Source: Zoogloeaceae bacterium
GTDB taxonomy: Bacteria; Pseudomonadota; Gammaproteobacteria; Burkholderiales; Rhodocyclaceae
Assembly: GCA_024235595.1 (NCBI GenBank)
Contig: JACKMC010000015.1
Coordinates: forward strand, 1-64,000
Reading direction: 5' to 3'
Length of the DNA: 64,000 nt
The notes under the pieces are model-generated. The model worked only from the letters and a program-made list of their open reading frames with translations, did not search any database and had not been told where the DNA came from. Positions 45,429-55,885 of the stretch are shown one piece after another. Made by a program: the position numbers and the translations under genes. Numbering within the stretch: the stretch's first letter is position 1; every line of letters begins with the position of its first letter.

Positions 45429-45479
45429 TACCAAACCAGGAGCGGCGGCCCGACAGGCCGCCGAAGTCGGATGAATCGA

Positions 45480-47642
<2,163 letters not shown>

Positions 47643-47762
47643 GACAAAAACCTCTCCAATGGGATACGTCGGGCGCACCACGCTGATCATCGGTTCACAC
47701 CACGGTTTGCTGCAACGACTGCGACGCGATCACGCGTCCTCGGGGCACCGTGGGACCTAACC

Positions 47763-47790
47763 TTGACTTGTGTGTCAGGGCAGATAATAC
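47763..47790 (+). promoter_or_regulatory. Candidate promoter of the gntR gene
   Basis: TTGACT (47763-47768) and TAATAC (47785-47790) are separated by 16 nt on the plus strand. The palindrome CATAATTATG lies just downstream, around the expected transcription start, fitting autorepression. Confidence 0.5.
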
Positions 47791-47813
47791 TTTATCCATA
47801 ATTATGAATGCAA
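47784..47813 (-). promoter_or_regulatory. Candidate promoter of the mcm-meaB-pccBA operon
   Basis: On the minus strand TTGCAT (47808-47813) and TATTAT (47784-47789) are 18 nt apart. The spacer contains the palindrome CATAATTATG (47797-47806), so a bound repressor would block RNA polymerase. Confidence 0.5.
47797..47809. promoter_or_regulatory. Operator candidate CATAATTATG/ATAATTATGAAT between gntR and mcm
   Basis: A perfect 10-bp palindrome CATAATTATG (47797-47806) lies within the 12-mer ATAATTATGAAT (47798-47809). The identical 12-mer recurs over the -10 box of the epimerase-like gene (37283-37294). GntR/FCD regulators bind short AT-containing palindromes, so the adjacent regulator is the natural candidate. 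Confidence 0.6.
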
Positions 47814-47839
47814 TAGCTGTCTGGAGGCAGGAAAAACAT

Positions 47840-48511
47840 ATGAACGGCAACCGGATTGCTCCCTTGGCGCTTTACCAGGAGGTCGCCGAACGACTGCGCG
47901 AACGAATCTTTGCGCACGACCTGCCGCAGGGCGCCTGGATCGACGAGCAAGCGGTCGCCGAGCAGTATGGCATCTCCCGAACCCCGCTGCGCGAGGCCCT
48001 CAAGGTGCTCGCATCCGAGGGCCTCGTTACCCTCAAGCCGCGCCGCGGCTGTTATGTTACCGAGATATCCGAGCGCGATCTCGACGAAATCTTTTCGGTC
48101 ATGGCGCTGCTCGAAGGCCAGTGCGCCGCGGATACTGCCCGCAAGGCAGGCAGCGGCGACCTCCGCGCCCTGCAAGCACTTCACGACAAGCTTGAAGCGG
48201 CGGCCGAACGCGGCGACATCGAAGGCTTCTTCGAGTCAAACCAGCTCTTTCATGCGAAAGTTCAGGAGATCGCCGACAATCGCTGGCTCGAGCAGGTTAT
48301 CGGGGACCTGCGCAAGGTGATAAAGCTCTCGCGCCACCATTCGCTTTTCAGCGAAGGCCGACTCGAGCAATCGCTCATCGAGCATCGCCTCATTCTCGCA
48401 GCCTTCGCCGCGCATGATCCCGAGCAGGCGGAGCAGCGGATGCGCGAACACATCACCAGCGGCCGCAAGGCCCTCGCGCGGATCGCCGCGGCGCGCAGCG
48501 AGGCGGCTTGA
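47840..48511 (+). CDS. GntR-family regulator, FCD subfamily
   Basis: A 223-residue regulator. An N-terminal winged HTH (about 8-75; YQEVAERLRERIFAHDLPQG, EQYGISRTPLREALKVLASEGLV in part) is followed by an all-helical FCD ligand domain (about 80-215) with the metal/ligand pattern FFESNQLFHAKV and REHITSGRKAL. ATG 47840 follows GGAGGCAGG. It is divergent from the mcm operon and very likely controls it in response to a propionyl/methylmalonyl-CoA-related acid, as known for related PccR/FCD regulators (inference). Confidence 0.92.
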   Translation: MNGNRIAPLALYQEVAERLRERIFAHDLPQGAWIDEQAVAEQYGISRTPLREALKVLASEGLVTLKPRRGCYVTEISERDLDEIFSVMALLEGQCAADTARKAGSGDLRALQALHDKLEAAAERGDIEGFFESNQLFHAKVQEIADNRWLEQVIGDLRKVIKLSRHHSLFSEGRLEQSLIEHRLILAAFAAHDPEQAEQRMREHITSGRKALARIAAARSEAA

Positions 48512-48541
48512 CTCCATGCACGGCCAAGCTCGGCTCGGGCG

Positions 48542-50743
48542 TCAATAGGGTTGGCCGAACAGCAGGTAGTAGCGGACGACGTCCGCCTCGGGCGAATAGC
48601 CCGCACCCAGATATAGCGGCCCGAGCACCGTGTCCGCGCCGACGAACAGCGACACCGAACGCCTCACGCCCTCGTCCGCCCCACTCGAGGCATAGGCCTT
48701 GAGCTTGGCCCATTCGTAGTCCGCCCCGATATACACGCCACGCCCGAGCGCTTCCGGCAGCTTGGTCATGCGTCGATAGTAGGCGCTGCGGGCATACACG
48801 GTCTGATCCGCCCAAACCTCCCCGTAGCGGTAACCGGAGAGCCGCAACGGCCCGCCCAGCAGGGTGCGGGCCACGGGCGGCAGATCGCGGTCGGGACTGC
48901 CGCTTGCGCTGAACTGGAAAAGCAAACTGTGACGGCCCCTCGAAACAGCGGTCTCGGCAGCGAGCTCGGAAAACAGATAGTCGAGATCACTGCCGTAGTC
49001 TCCCGAGTGGCGCTCCAGCAGGAAGTTCGCAGCGTAGCCGGAGCGCGGAAAGAACGGGCTGTCGAGCTTGTCGATCGCGCCGGAAAGCCGCAGCCAGCCG
49101 GTATCGAGGTCGAGCGCCGGATATAGGTCGAGGCCGGACAAGACCTCGGTACGGGTCGAACCCTTGCGGACACCAAGGCGAACCTCGCCCCAGGCCCCAA
49201 CCTCATAGCCCAGATCGATGCCGGCCTCGAACTCGCGCACCTTGTAGTCGGAGAGCTTCTTGCCACCCACGTAGACCGGCACCGCCCGATTCGACACTTG
49301 CGCCGTTGGCGCGACAAACCACGAAGCGCCCAGGCCGAGCGGCTGGTAGAGCTCGCCACGGAGCCTGTTGGTGGTGCCGATCTGCAAATCCACGTTGAGC
49401 CGACCGCCCCAATCATTGAGCCAGCGGCGGGAGAATCCTGCATAGAGTCCGACCGCCCCGCTTCCTTCGAAGTCGGCGAACAAGCCGCCGCCGAAACGCA
49501 GAAAATTCGGCCCCCAGGTTTTGTCGGCAGCCTCGATCCGCAGGCCTCCGCGATTGCCTTCCCTCACCAGGCTGTAGCGCAGCCGCTCGAGATCGCCGCG
49601 ACTGTAGAGTTCGTCGATCTCCTCTTCCAGCGCCGCCGTGTCCAGCGGCTTGCCGATGTGGCCCGACAGGCCCGCGCTGATCGACTCCGACGGCACGTAT
49701 CGCAGCCCGCTGACCGTTACGCTGTCGATGATCGGCGCAGGGCGCCGCCACCTGGCCAGACGCTGCGCCTGCCAGCGCCCGAACGTCTGTTGATCGACCG
49801 AGAACGCGGCGAGAGAGGCCGCCGCCTCCCGCGCCGCGCGCTCTCCCATCGGAATCGTGTCGAGAACCCGGTCAAAATCCATCGAGGTGATGTCGCCGAG
49901 TTCCACCTGAACCAGCGCGTCGCGCTCGCCGAGCCGCTCGAGTTGTTGATTGACATTCTGCTCGAGCGCCAGATTGATCGCCTGCAGCACGATCTCGGTG
50001 GCCGAGGTAAGCCTGTCCCTGCGGCTCGGCGGGGTGCCGAGATTGATGGCGATGACCCGGTCGCCGCACAGGGAGCGCCCCACATCGACTGGCAGGTTCT
50101 GCACCAGGCCGCCGTCGACCAACAGTCGCCCGTCGTCCTCGATCGGCAGGAACACGCCCGGCACGGCCATGCTGGCCCGCATCGCGCGCCACAAAGGGCC
50201 CTTGTCGAGGACCACCATCGCGCCCGTCTCGAGATCGGTGGCGACGGCACGGAACGGAAGCGCGAGCAGGTCGAAACTCGACATCACCTCCGACTGCCCG
50301 GCGAGACCCTGGAGGAAGCGATCCAGCGCCTGCCCCGACACCGCGCTCTGCGGCAACAGGACACGGCCATTGCCATAGCCCATGACGATCGCCGAGCGGT
50401 TGCGCACCGCATCCTGCTTGTCGCGGAATGGCTGGCGCTCGCGCGGTACGCTGTTGGCGAACATCGCCTCCCAGTCGGCGGAGCGCACCCGCTTCTCCAT
50501 TTCGGCAACACTCAGACCGACCGCGTAGCCTGCCCCGACGATCGCCCCCATGCTGGTTCCGACGACGCAATCGACGGGAATGCGCATCTCCTCGAGCACC
50601 TTGAGGACCCCCAGGTGCGCCACGCCGCGGGCGCCCCCACCGGACAGCACCAGCGCGACACCCCCGCCTTGCGCGGGTGCAGCAGAAACAGGGGCAAGCA
50701 GCGCGCACAGGGCCAGCGCAAGGGTCGGCAGACGCCAAGACAT
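48542..50743 (-). CDS. Patatin-like phospholipase autotransporter (type Vd, PlpD-like)
   Basis: A 733-residue secreted lipase. The signal peptide MSWRLPTLALALCALLAPVS (to about residue 24) precedes a patatin domain with oxyanion loop GGGARG (35-40), nucleophile S64 in GTSMG and catalytic D210 in VDGGLVQN. A POTRA-like region (about 345-420, PIIDSVTVSGLRYVPSE) and a C-terminal Omp85-type barrel (about 425-733, ending YYLLFGQPY) complete the type Vd autotransporter layout of PlpD. The domain order is seen directly; surface exposure or release of the lipase is inferred. An in-frame upstream ATG lacks a signal-peptide start. Confidence 0.9.
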   Translation of the reverse strand: MSWRLPTLALALCALLAPVSAAPAQGGGVALVLSGGGARGVAHLGVLKVLEEMRIPVDCVVGTSMGAIVGAGYAVGLSVAEMEKRVRSADWEAMFANSVPRERQPFRDKQDAVRNRSAIVMGYGNGRVLLPQSAVSGQALDRFLQGLAGQSEVMSSFDLLALPFRAVATDLETGAMVVLDKGPLWRAMRASMAVPGVFLPIEDDGRLLVDGGLVQNLPVDVGRSLCGDRVIAINLGTPPSRRDRLTSATEIVLQAINLALEQNVNQQLERLGERDALVQVELGDITSMDFDRVLDTIPMGERAAREAAASLAAFSVDQQTFGRWQAQRLARWRRPAPIIDSVTVSGLRYVPSESISAGLSGHIGKPLDTAALEEEIDELYSRGDLERLRYSLVREGNRGGLRIEAADKTWGPNFLRFGGGLFADFEGSGAVGLYAGFSRRWLNDWGGRLNVDLQIGTTNRLRGELYQPLGLGASWFVAPTAQVSNRAVPVYVGGKKLSDYKVREFEAGIDLGYEVGAWGEVRLGVRKGSTRTEVLSGLDLYPALDLDTGWLRLSGAIDKLDSPFFPRSGYAANFLLERHSGDYGSDLDYLFSELAAETAVSRGRHSLLFQFSASGSPDRDLPPVARTLLGGPLRLSGYRYGEVWADQTVYARSAYYRRMTKLPEALGRGVYIGADYEWAKLKAYASSGADEGVRRSVSLFVGADTVLGPLYLGAGYSPEADVVRYYLLFGQPY

Positions 50744-50926
50744 GGGGAGCAGGGGATTGATTTCGAGCCCCCGATGGTACCGCGCCATGCGCGTGACACA
50801 GCCATTCCCGCCCCGGCCGCGGCTCGAATTCATCCGCTATGATGCTATCGGTACACAATCGCCGCACGATCCGGGCCAGCCCGTGCCCGCTCGATTCGCG
50901 GCTTCGCACCCAATTCGGAGAGGTCG

Positions 50927-51709
50927 ATGGCAGGACACATCAACATGGCGCGCGAACACGACATCGCGCTCATCACGCTGGACAATCCCGACAAGCTCAA
51001 CGCGGTCGACTCCGAAATGTGGTCCGCGCTCAAGCAGGCCATGGATACCGCAAACGCCGACCCAGGGCTGCGTTGCATCGTGCTCGCCGGCGCGGGAGAC
51101 AAGGCCTTCGCAGCGGGTGGCGACATCGAGGAATTCCTCACCGTGCGTGCCACGGTGGAGCAGGCCCTGCACTATCACGACGACCTGGTGGCCGCGGCCC
51201 TCGACGCGATCCGCAACTGTCCGATTCCCACGGTTGCGGCAATCCACGGTGCCTGCATCGGCGGAGGGCTCGAGATCGCAGGCTGCTGCGACATCCGCAT
51301 CGCGGGCAGCTCAGCGCGCTTCGGCGCGCCGATCAACCGGCTGGGCTTCTCGATGTACCCCGGCGAGATGGCCGGCCTGCTCGATCTGGTCGGTCCGGCG
51401 GTGCTGCTGGAAATCCTGCTCGAGGGGCGAATCCTCGATTCGACGGAGGCGCTCGCCAAGGGCCTGCTCACCCGTGTCGTCGACGACGATCGTCTCGAGC
51501 AGGAAGCCCGTGAAACCGCCTTGCGGATTGCCTCGGGAGCCCCCCTGGTGGCGCGCTGGCACAAACAGTGGGTGCACCGCTTGAACGGTCGTGGCCCGCT
51601 GAGCGACGAGGAAAAGCGTCGTGCCTTCGATTTCCTTGACACCGAGGATTATCGTGAAGGCTTGTCCGCCTTCCTGGAAAAGCGCCACCCGCGCTTTCAA
51701 GGCCGCTGA
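50927..51709 (+). CDS. Enoyl-CoA hydratase/isomerase family protein
   Basis: A 260-residue crotonase-fold protein. The oxyanion-hole motifs are present: FAAGGDIEEF in the first half and IHGACIGGGLEIAGCCDIRIA in the second. The substrate is not identifiable; the residue at the second catalytic Glu position is not obvious from sequence alone. Start ATG 50927 has GGAGAGG upstream. It is divergent from plpD. Confidence 0.9.
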   Translation: MAGHINMAREHDIALITLDNPDKLNAVDSEMWSALKQAMDTANADPGLRCIVLAGAGDKAFAAGGDIEEFLTVRATVEQALHYHDDLVAAALDAIRNCPIPTVAAIHGACIGGGLEIAGCCDIRIAGSSARFGAPINRLGFSMYPGEMAGLLDLVGPAVLLEILLEGRILDSTEALAKGLLTRVVDDDRLEQEARETALRIASGAPLVARWHKQWVHRLNGRGPLSDEEKRRAFDFLDTEDYREGLSAFLEKRHPRFQGR

Positions 51710-51712
51710 TTA

Positions 51713-51732
51713 GCCGCCCCGCGTGGGGCGGT
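51713..51732. terminator. Hairpin between convergent enoyl-CoA hydratase and TSUP genes
   Basis: CCGCCCC (51714-51720) and GGGGCGG (51725-51731) form a 7-bp GC stem with a 4-nt loop between two convergent stops. U-runs are short on both sides, so it may be a weak bidirectional terminator. Confidence 0.45.
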
Positions 51733-52542
51733 TCAGGCGCCGAACACGCTGTGCAGCATCTTCAGGCTCAGCAGCATCAGCAAACCGGCAAAGACCTTCT
51801 TGAGCGCCCCGACCGGCAGGGTGTGGGCCAGCCGCGCGCCCAGCGGTGCCGTAAACATGCTCACCGAGGTGACCAGCACCAGCGCCGGCAGGTAGATGAA
51901 GCCGGCGGTGTATTGCGGCATCCCCTCGGCCCCCCAGCCATTGACCACATATCCGAGGGTGCCGGACAGCGCGATCGGCAGGCCGATCGCCGCGGAGGTG
52001 CCGATCGCGTTCTGCATCTTCACGTTGCACCAGGTCATGAACGGCACCGACAGCGAGCCCCCGCCGATTGCGACCAGCGCCGAAACGCCGCCGATTCCCA
52101 ACCCCACTCCCGTCATCCCGAGCGCGCCGGGCAGATCGCGGCTGGGTTTCGGCTTCACGTTCAGCAGCATCTGTACCGACACGTAAGCCATGAAGCAGAC
52201 GAAGAAGATCGCCAGCGGTCGCGACGGAACATGTGAGGCGATGAAGGTTGCGCCAAAGGTTCCGATCAGGATGCCCGGGGTGATGAAGCGCACCACCTTC
52301 CACAACACCGCGCCGTGCCGGTGATGCGAGCGCAGGCTGGAAACGGAGGTCATGACGATGGCGGCCATGGAAGTCCCCAGCGCCATATGCACCAGGTTCT
52401 CGGGCGGAAAGCCCTGCGCCACGAACAAGGTGGTCAGCATCGGCACCATGATGCCGCCGCCACCGACACCCAGCAGCCCCGCGAAGAACCCCACGAATGC
52501 GCCCAGCAGCGGATAGGCGAGCCACCACACATCAAAGTTCAT
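51733..52542 (-). CDS. TSUP (TauE/SafE) family permease
   Basis: A 269-residue inner-membrane protein with about eight TM helices and two-fold repeats. The N-terminal repeat reads LLGAFVGFFAGLLGVGGGGIMVPML (quoted in part) and the C-terminal repeat LGIGGVSALVAIGGGSLSVPFM. Members export or import sulfite, sulfoacetate or other organosulfonates. The substrate here is unknown. Its start overlaps the EVE gene by 11 nt on the same strand, so they may be co-transcribed. Confidence 0.88.
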   Translation of the reverse strand: MNFDVWWLAYPLLGAFVGFFAGLLGVGGGGIMVPMLTTLFVAQGFPPENLVHMALGTSMAAIVMTSVSSLRSHHRHGAVLWKVVRFITPGILIGTFGATFIASHVPSRPLAIFFVCFMAYVSVQMLLNVKPKPSRDLPGALGMTGVGLGIGGVSALVAIGGGSLSVPFMTWCNVKMQNAIGTSAAIGLPIALSGTLGYVVNGWGAEGMPQYTAGFIYLPALVLVTSVSMFTAPLGARLAHTLPVGALKKVFAGLLMLLSLKMLHSVFGA

Positions 52543-53011
52543 CTTCTTTCAGCCCCAGCAGTGTCTCGACGATGAAGCGCCATTCTTGCGGATCGACCGG
52601 CGTGATCGAAAGGCGGTTTCCCCGCGCGAGGACCCGCATATTGGCCAGTTCGGGCCGACTGCGCAACTCGGGCAGGCCCAGCAGCCGGGTCTTCGTCACG
52701 AAGCGCACGTCCACATTGAACCAGCGCGGCTTTTCGCGCGATGCGGAGGAATCGTAGAAACGGCTCTGCGGATCAAACTGGGTCTCGTCCGGGTAGGCCG
52801 GGCTCGCCACCCGGGCAATGCCCGCGATGCCCGGTTCGGGACAGCTCGAATGATAGAAGAGAAGCGGGTCGCCGACCGTCATCTGATTCATCATGAAGTT
52901 TCGCGCCTGGTAATTGCGCACCCCGTACCAGGCAACCGTGCGCTCGGGCATCGCCGCAAGATCGTCGATCGAGCAATCGTCCGGCTCGGACTTCATCAAC
53001 CAGTAACGCAT
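52532..53011 (-). CDS. EVE domain protein
   Basis: A 159-residue protein of the EVE/PUA-like superfamily, starting MRYWLMKSEPDDCSIDDL. It has the conserved WYGVRNYQARNFM and YHSSCPEPGIAGIARV segments, which build a pocket for modified bases. EVE domains recognise modified cytosines in nucleic acids and sometimes sit in restriction systems, but single-domain ones like this are widespread housekeeping proteins. It overlaps the downstream TSUP gene. Start at ATG 53011. Confidence 0.93.
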   Translation of the reverse strand: MRYWLMKSEPDDCSIDDLAAMPERTVAWYGVRNYQARNFMMNQMTVGDPLLFYHSSCPEPGIAGIARVASPAYPDETQFDPQSRFYDSSASREKPRWFNVDVRFVTKTRLLGLPELRSRPELANMRVLARGNRLSITPVDPQEWRFIVETLLGLKEDEL

Positions 53012-53070
53012 CCTTGACTCCCGCCCAAATGCGGTACTGTATATCACCCTTCAACCCCTCGGCCGCCGCC

Positions 53071-53481
53071 ATGGCGCAATCGCCCCACGCCCCTGGATCG
53101 GCCCGGACCAGCATGAGCCTGTGCCTCGCAAGCGGTGCCCTGATGACCAAGCTCGCGATCTCCGCGTTCACCCTGAGCTGGATGCATTCGATCGAGAAAA
53201 TCCAGTGGGAGGAAGACTGGCGGATCGCCGGCCACGTGCTGGTGCTCGACGAAGCGCGAATCCGCGGGTCGGGCGCCGGCATGGATCCACCCGACGGCGC
53301 ACGCCTCGAAGAGGGCGTCTGGCACTACCGGGTGAGCCGTGAGCTGGCGGCCCTGGAACTCGCCCACTCGCCCTATACCCCAGGCTATAGCCTTTGCGCC
53401 GACGGGACTTGCCAGCCGCTCGCCGGCTATCTGGAGGGTCTGCCCCCGATCGCGTCCGTCCACCTCTCGCCCTGCGACTGA
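53071..53481 (+). CDS. DUF1850 family protein
   Basis: A 136-residue protein with a hydrophobic N-terminus (LCLASGALMTKLAISAFTLSW) and the DUF1850 core FTLSWMHSIEKIQWEEDWRI, RGSGAGMDPPDGA. DUF1850 genes usually accompany TRAP-TAXI transporters; none is present here. Start uncertain: ATG 53071 is used, ATG 53113 also possible. It converges on the 6S RNA region. Confidence 0.75.
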   Translation: MAQSPHAPGSARTSMSLCLASGALMTKLAISAFTLSWMHSIEKIQWEEDWRIAGHVLVLDEARIRGSGAGMDPPDGARLEEGVWHYRVSRELAALELAHSPYTPGYSLCADGTCQPLAGYLEGLPPIASVHLSPCD

Positions 53482-53530
53482 CGCCGCAACCCGGCCGATT
53501 GCGGATCGCGGGTTTGGCGCGGGCGCACAA

Positions 53531-53563
53531 AAAGGAAAGAGGCGCGAAAATTCGCGCCTCTTT
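53531..53563 (-). terminator. Bidirectional terminator at the 3' end of 6S RNA
   Basis: A 13-bp near-perfect stem (AAAGAGGCGCGAA and its complement) with a 2-nt loop is followed on the minus strand by TCCTTTTT. It ends the 6S RNA and is symmetrical enough to serve the DUF1850 gene too. Confidence 0.8.
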
Positions 53564-53565
53564 GT

Positions 53566-53750
53566 GTGGTCCCCCGCATGTGCCGTGCCGGTCGGCATCC
53601 TGAACCGTAGTTCAGGGAGGTCGCTTCCCTTCCGTATCAGGCATACCCGACTGGGGGCACGCACACCAACGGTTTCTATAGTCCGCAACCCAGACACGTA
53701 GTCATTGGTTCAAGGAATCTACGACCAACTCGAACACCGCAGGGGATTGA
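53566..53750 (-). ncRNA. ssrS: 6S RNA
   Basis: The region downstream of zapA, the standard location of ssrS, lacks a coding frame. On the minus strand TCCCCTGCGGTGT (5' side, about 53734-53746) pairs with ACATGCGGGGGA (3' side, 53570-53581) as a closing stem, and a TTCCTTGAACCAATGA segment recalls the conserved part of 6S. The RNA folds as a long rod with a central bubble that mimics an open promoter for RNA polymerase. Exact ends are estimated. Confidence 0.8.
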
Positions 53751-53771
53751 TCGCTTGTTCTGTAGTGCTGC

Positions 53772-54071
53772 TCAGAAGAGCTTTTCCTGCTGTCCCAGAA
53801 CGCCATCGAGGCGTGCGTTGACGAGACCGATTCTACGCTTCAAGGCCGGCATGTCAAACCCGCCTGTCCGCTGAAACTGGAGGTACTCGTGAGCGATATT
53901 GAGCGCCGTCATCACCGCCAGCTTTTCCCCCGCGGAGTTGGTCTTTGCCGCCAGGTCATTGAGCCGGCCGTCGAGGAACTGCACCGCCTCGAGCAGGCCC
54001 TCACGCTCTTCGGGCGGGCACGACACCCGGTATTCGCGCCCCAGCAACTTGATATCGAGAGTGTCCATCAT
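53772..54071 (-). CDS. zapA: Cell division protein ZapA
   Basis: A 99-residue FtsZ-ring associated protein with the N-terminal beta-rich head (LDIKLLGREYRVSCPPEERE) and the C-terminal coiled coil (NIAHEYLQFQ, ARLDGVLGQ). Its start overlaps the preceding small gene by 4 nt (ATGA). 6S RNA follows it, the conserved proteobacterial order. It stabilises FtsZ bundles. Confidence 0.94.
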   Translation of the reverse strand: MMDTLDIKLLGREYRVSCPPEEREGLLEAVQFLDGRLNDLAAKTNSAGEKLAVMTALNIAHEYLQFQRTGGFDMPALKRRIGLVNARLDGVLGQQEKLF

Positions 54072-54265
54072 GAAACCTGCGGAAGTTGTTCAAGCACTTC
54101 GTCGATGCGGGCCGCAGCGTTGTCGACCTTGGCCTCGAGGCGACGATTGGCGCTCTCGAGTTCGGCCACACGGGTGCGCAGGGCACGGTTCTCGGACTTC
54201 TCGGCCTCGAAGAGGCTGACGAGTTGTTCGACCTGTTGCTCAAGTTTGCTGATTTCGGCGTCCAT
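54068..54265 (-). CDS. Small ZapB-like coiled-coil protein (TIGR02449 type)
   Basis: A 65-residue protein that is almost entirely coiled coil: MDAEISKLEQQVEQLVSLFE, then RALRTRVAELESANRRLEAK in part. It precedes zapA with a 4-nt overlap, the pattern of the small division-associated coiled-coil genes in betaproteobacteria. It probably joins the divisome through ZapA, which is inferred from context. ATG 54265 is used because upstream in-frame residues look unspecific. Confidence 0.8.
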   Translation of the reverse strand: MDAEISKLEQQVEQLVSLFEAEKSENRALRTRVAELESANRRLEAKVDNAAARIDEVLEQLPQVS

Positions 54266-54298
54266 GGCGGGAAATGGTAGAGAGGCCACACAGGGCGG

Positions 54299-55813
54299 TC
54301 AAGCGCGCTGATCGAATGCCGTGGCGATTGGCGCGGCACGCGGCGCCGCAAAGCCCGAAACCCACTGCGCCAGGATGTCGAGCCGCAGCGAGTCCTCCAC
54401 CGCATCGGCGAGTCGCTCGAGGTCCGTCTCGCGGCGCGCGGCAATGTCGACGCTTGCGATCTCCCCCGCCCCGGCCCAGCCCAGCAGGGCAGACAGCGCG
54501 GCCGGCGAATCGAGGAGCCCGTGGGCATAACAGGCGGCGACCTGGCCGTCCGTCGAGACCGCCCCGTCGAGGCGCCCGTCGTCGAAACGCAGCAGCGCGC
54601 GCGCGGTGTCCGGGCCTCGCGTCACGCCCATGTGGATCTCGTAGCCTTGCATCCGGGCCCCGCCGCCCACAAGCAGCTCGCCATCCACCGAGGAGAGGCA
54701 TTTTTCGCGCGCGAGCTCGGTCTCCACCTCGAGATGGCCAAGGCCGGCCATGCTCCCGGGAGCGCCTTCGACACCAAGGCGATCGTGCAAGCGCCGGCCG
54801 AGCATCTGGTAGCCGCCACAGATACCGAGCAGCTTGCCGCCGTAGCGAAGGTGGCGCGCGATCTCCGCCTCCCAGCCCTGCTCACGCAGCCATGAGAGGT
54901 CGGCCTGCACGCTCTTGGAACCGGGCAGCACGAGCAGATCGGCGGGCGGAATGCGCTGGCCCGGGCCGACCCAGCGAAAGTCGACCTCTGGATGCAATCG
55001 CAGCGGGTCGAGATCGGTATGGTTGGAGATGCGGGGATAGACCGGTGCCACGACGCGGATTCTTGCTGCGACCTTTTCGGCCCGCGCATCGCCGAGTGCG
55101 TCTTCGGCATCGAGGAAGAGCCCGTGCAGGTACGGCAGCACGCCAAGCACCGGCCGCCCGGTGCGCGCTTCCAGCCATTCGAGACCGGGCTCGAGCAGCC
55201 CGACATCGCCGCGAAAGCGGTTGATCACGAAGCCTTTCACGCGCGCCTGCTCGGACCGGCTGAGCAGCTCGAGCGTCCCCACCAGGTGCGCGAACACGCC
55301 CCCCTTGTCGATGTCGGCAATCAGGATCACCGGGCAGTCCACCGCTTCGGCAAAGCCCATGTTGGCGATGTCGCGATCGCGCAGGTTGATCTCCGCCGGG
55401 CTGCCCGCGCCTTCGACCAGCACCGCGTCATAGGCCGCGGTGAGGCGTTGCCAGCTCTCGAGCACGGCCGACATCGCGCGCGGCTTGTAGTCGTGATAGT
55501 CCCGTGCGGACAGATTCGCCACCACCTTGCCGTGAATGATGACCTGGGCACCGATGTCGCTCGCCGGCTTGAGCAGGACCGGATTGAAATCGGTGTGCAG
55601 CGCCACCCCGGCGGCCAGCGCCTGCAGCGCCTGGGCGCGTCCGATCTCGCCGCCATCGGGCGTCACCGCCGAATTCAGCGCCATGTTCTGCGGCTTGAAG
55701 GGCGCCACCCGCAGGCCGCGCCGCGCGAGCACCCGCGCGAGCCCTGCGACCAGCGTGCTCTTGCCCGCATCGGAAGTGGTGCCCTGGACCATCAAGGTGG
55801 CTGCGCTTGTCAT
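54299..55813 (-). CDS. cobQ: Cobyric acid synthase
   Basis: A 504-residue amidotransferase that makes four amides on adenosyl-cobyrinate a,c-diamide. The N-terminal ATPase has MVQGTTSDAGKSTLVAGL with Walker-like GTTSDAGKS, PQNMALNSAVT and the ADIDKGGVFA loop. The C-terminal GATase has LLGICGGYQMLG with nucleophile C332 and a terminal His in AACYAHGLLDS. It is divergent from cobD-cobC with 72 bp between starts. Start ATG 55813. Confidence 0.96.
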   Translation of the reverse strand: MTSAATLMVQGTTSDAGKSTLVAGLARVLARRGLRVAPFKPQNMALNSAVTPDGGEIGRAQALQALAAGVALHTDFNPVLLKPASDIGAQVIIHGKVVANLSARDYHDYKPRAMSAVLESWQRLTAAYDAVLVEGAGSPAEINLRDRDIANMGFAEAVDCPVILIADIDKGGVFAHLVGTLELLSRSEQARVKGFVINRFRGDVGLLEPGLEWLEARTGRPVLGVLPYLHGLFLDAEDALGDARAEKVAARIRVVAPVYPRISNHTDLDPLRLHPEVDFRWVGPGQRIPPADLLVLPGSKSVQADLSWLREQGWEAEIARHLRYGGKLLGICGGYQMLGRRLHDRLGVEGAPGSMAGLGHLEVETELAREKCLSSVDGELLVGGGARMQGYEIHMGVTRGPDTARALLRFDDGRLDGAVSTDGQVAACYAHGLLDSPAALSALLGWAGAGEIASVDIAARRETDLERLADAVEDSLRLDILAQWVSGFAAPRAAPIATAFDQRA

Positions 55814-55885
55814 GAAGTAGAATGCCTGCTTTCCTGAATGCCGCGGATTATCGCACGCCGTCACGCGCCCTCCGCCGCCATCCCG

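Noticed and set aside
45444..45462. GGCGGCC/GGCCGCC hairpin between mcm and meaB as a terminator
   Set aside because: The stem is short, there is no U-run and the genes appear to form one operon; at most a weak intra-operon structure.
55814..55885. Cobalamin riboswitch before cobD/cobQ
   Set aside because: The 72-bp divergent gap is too short for a B12 riboswitch and no B12-box-like conserved core was seen in the cobalamin, mutase or TonB receptor leaders.
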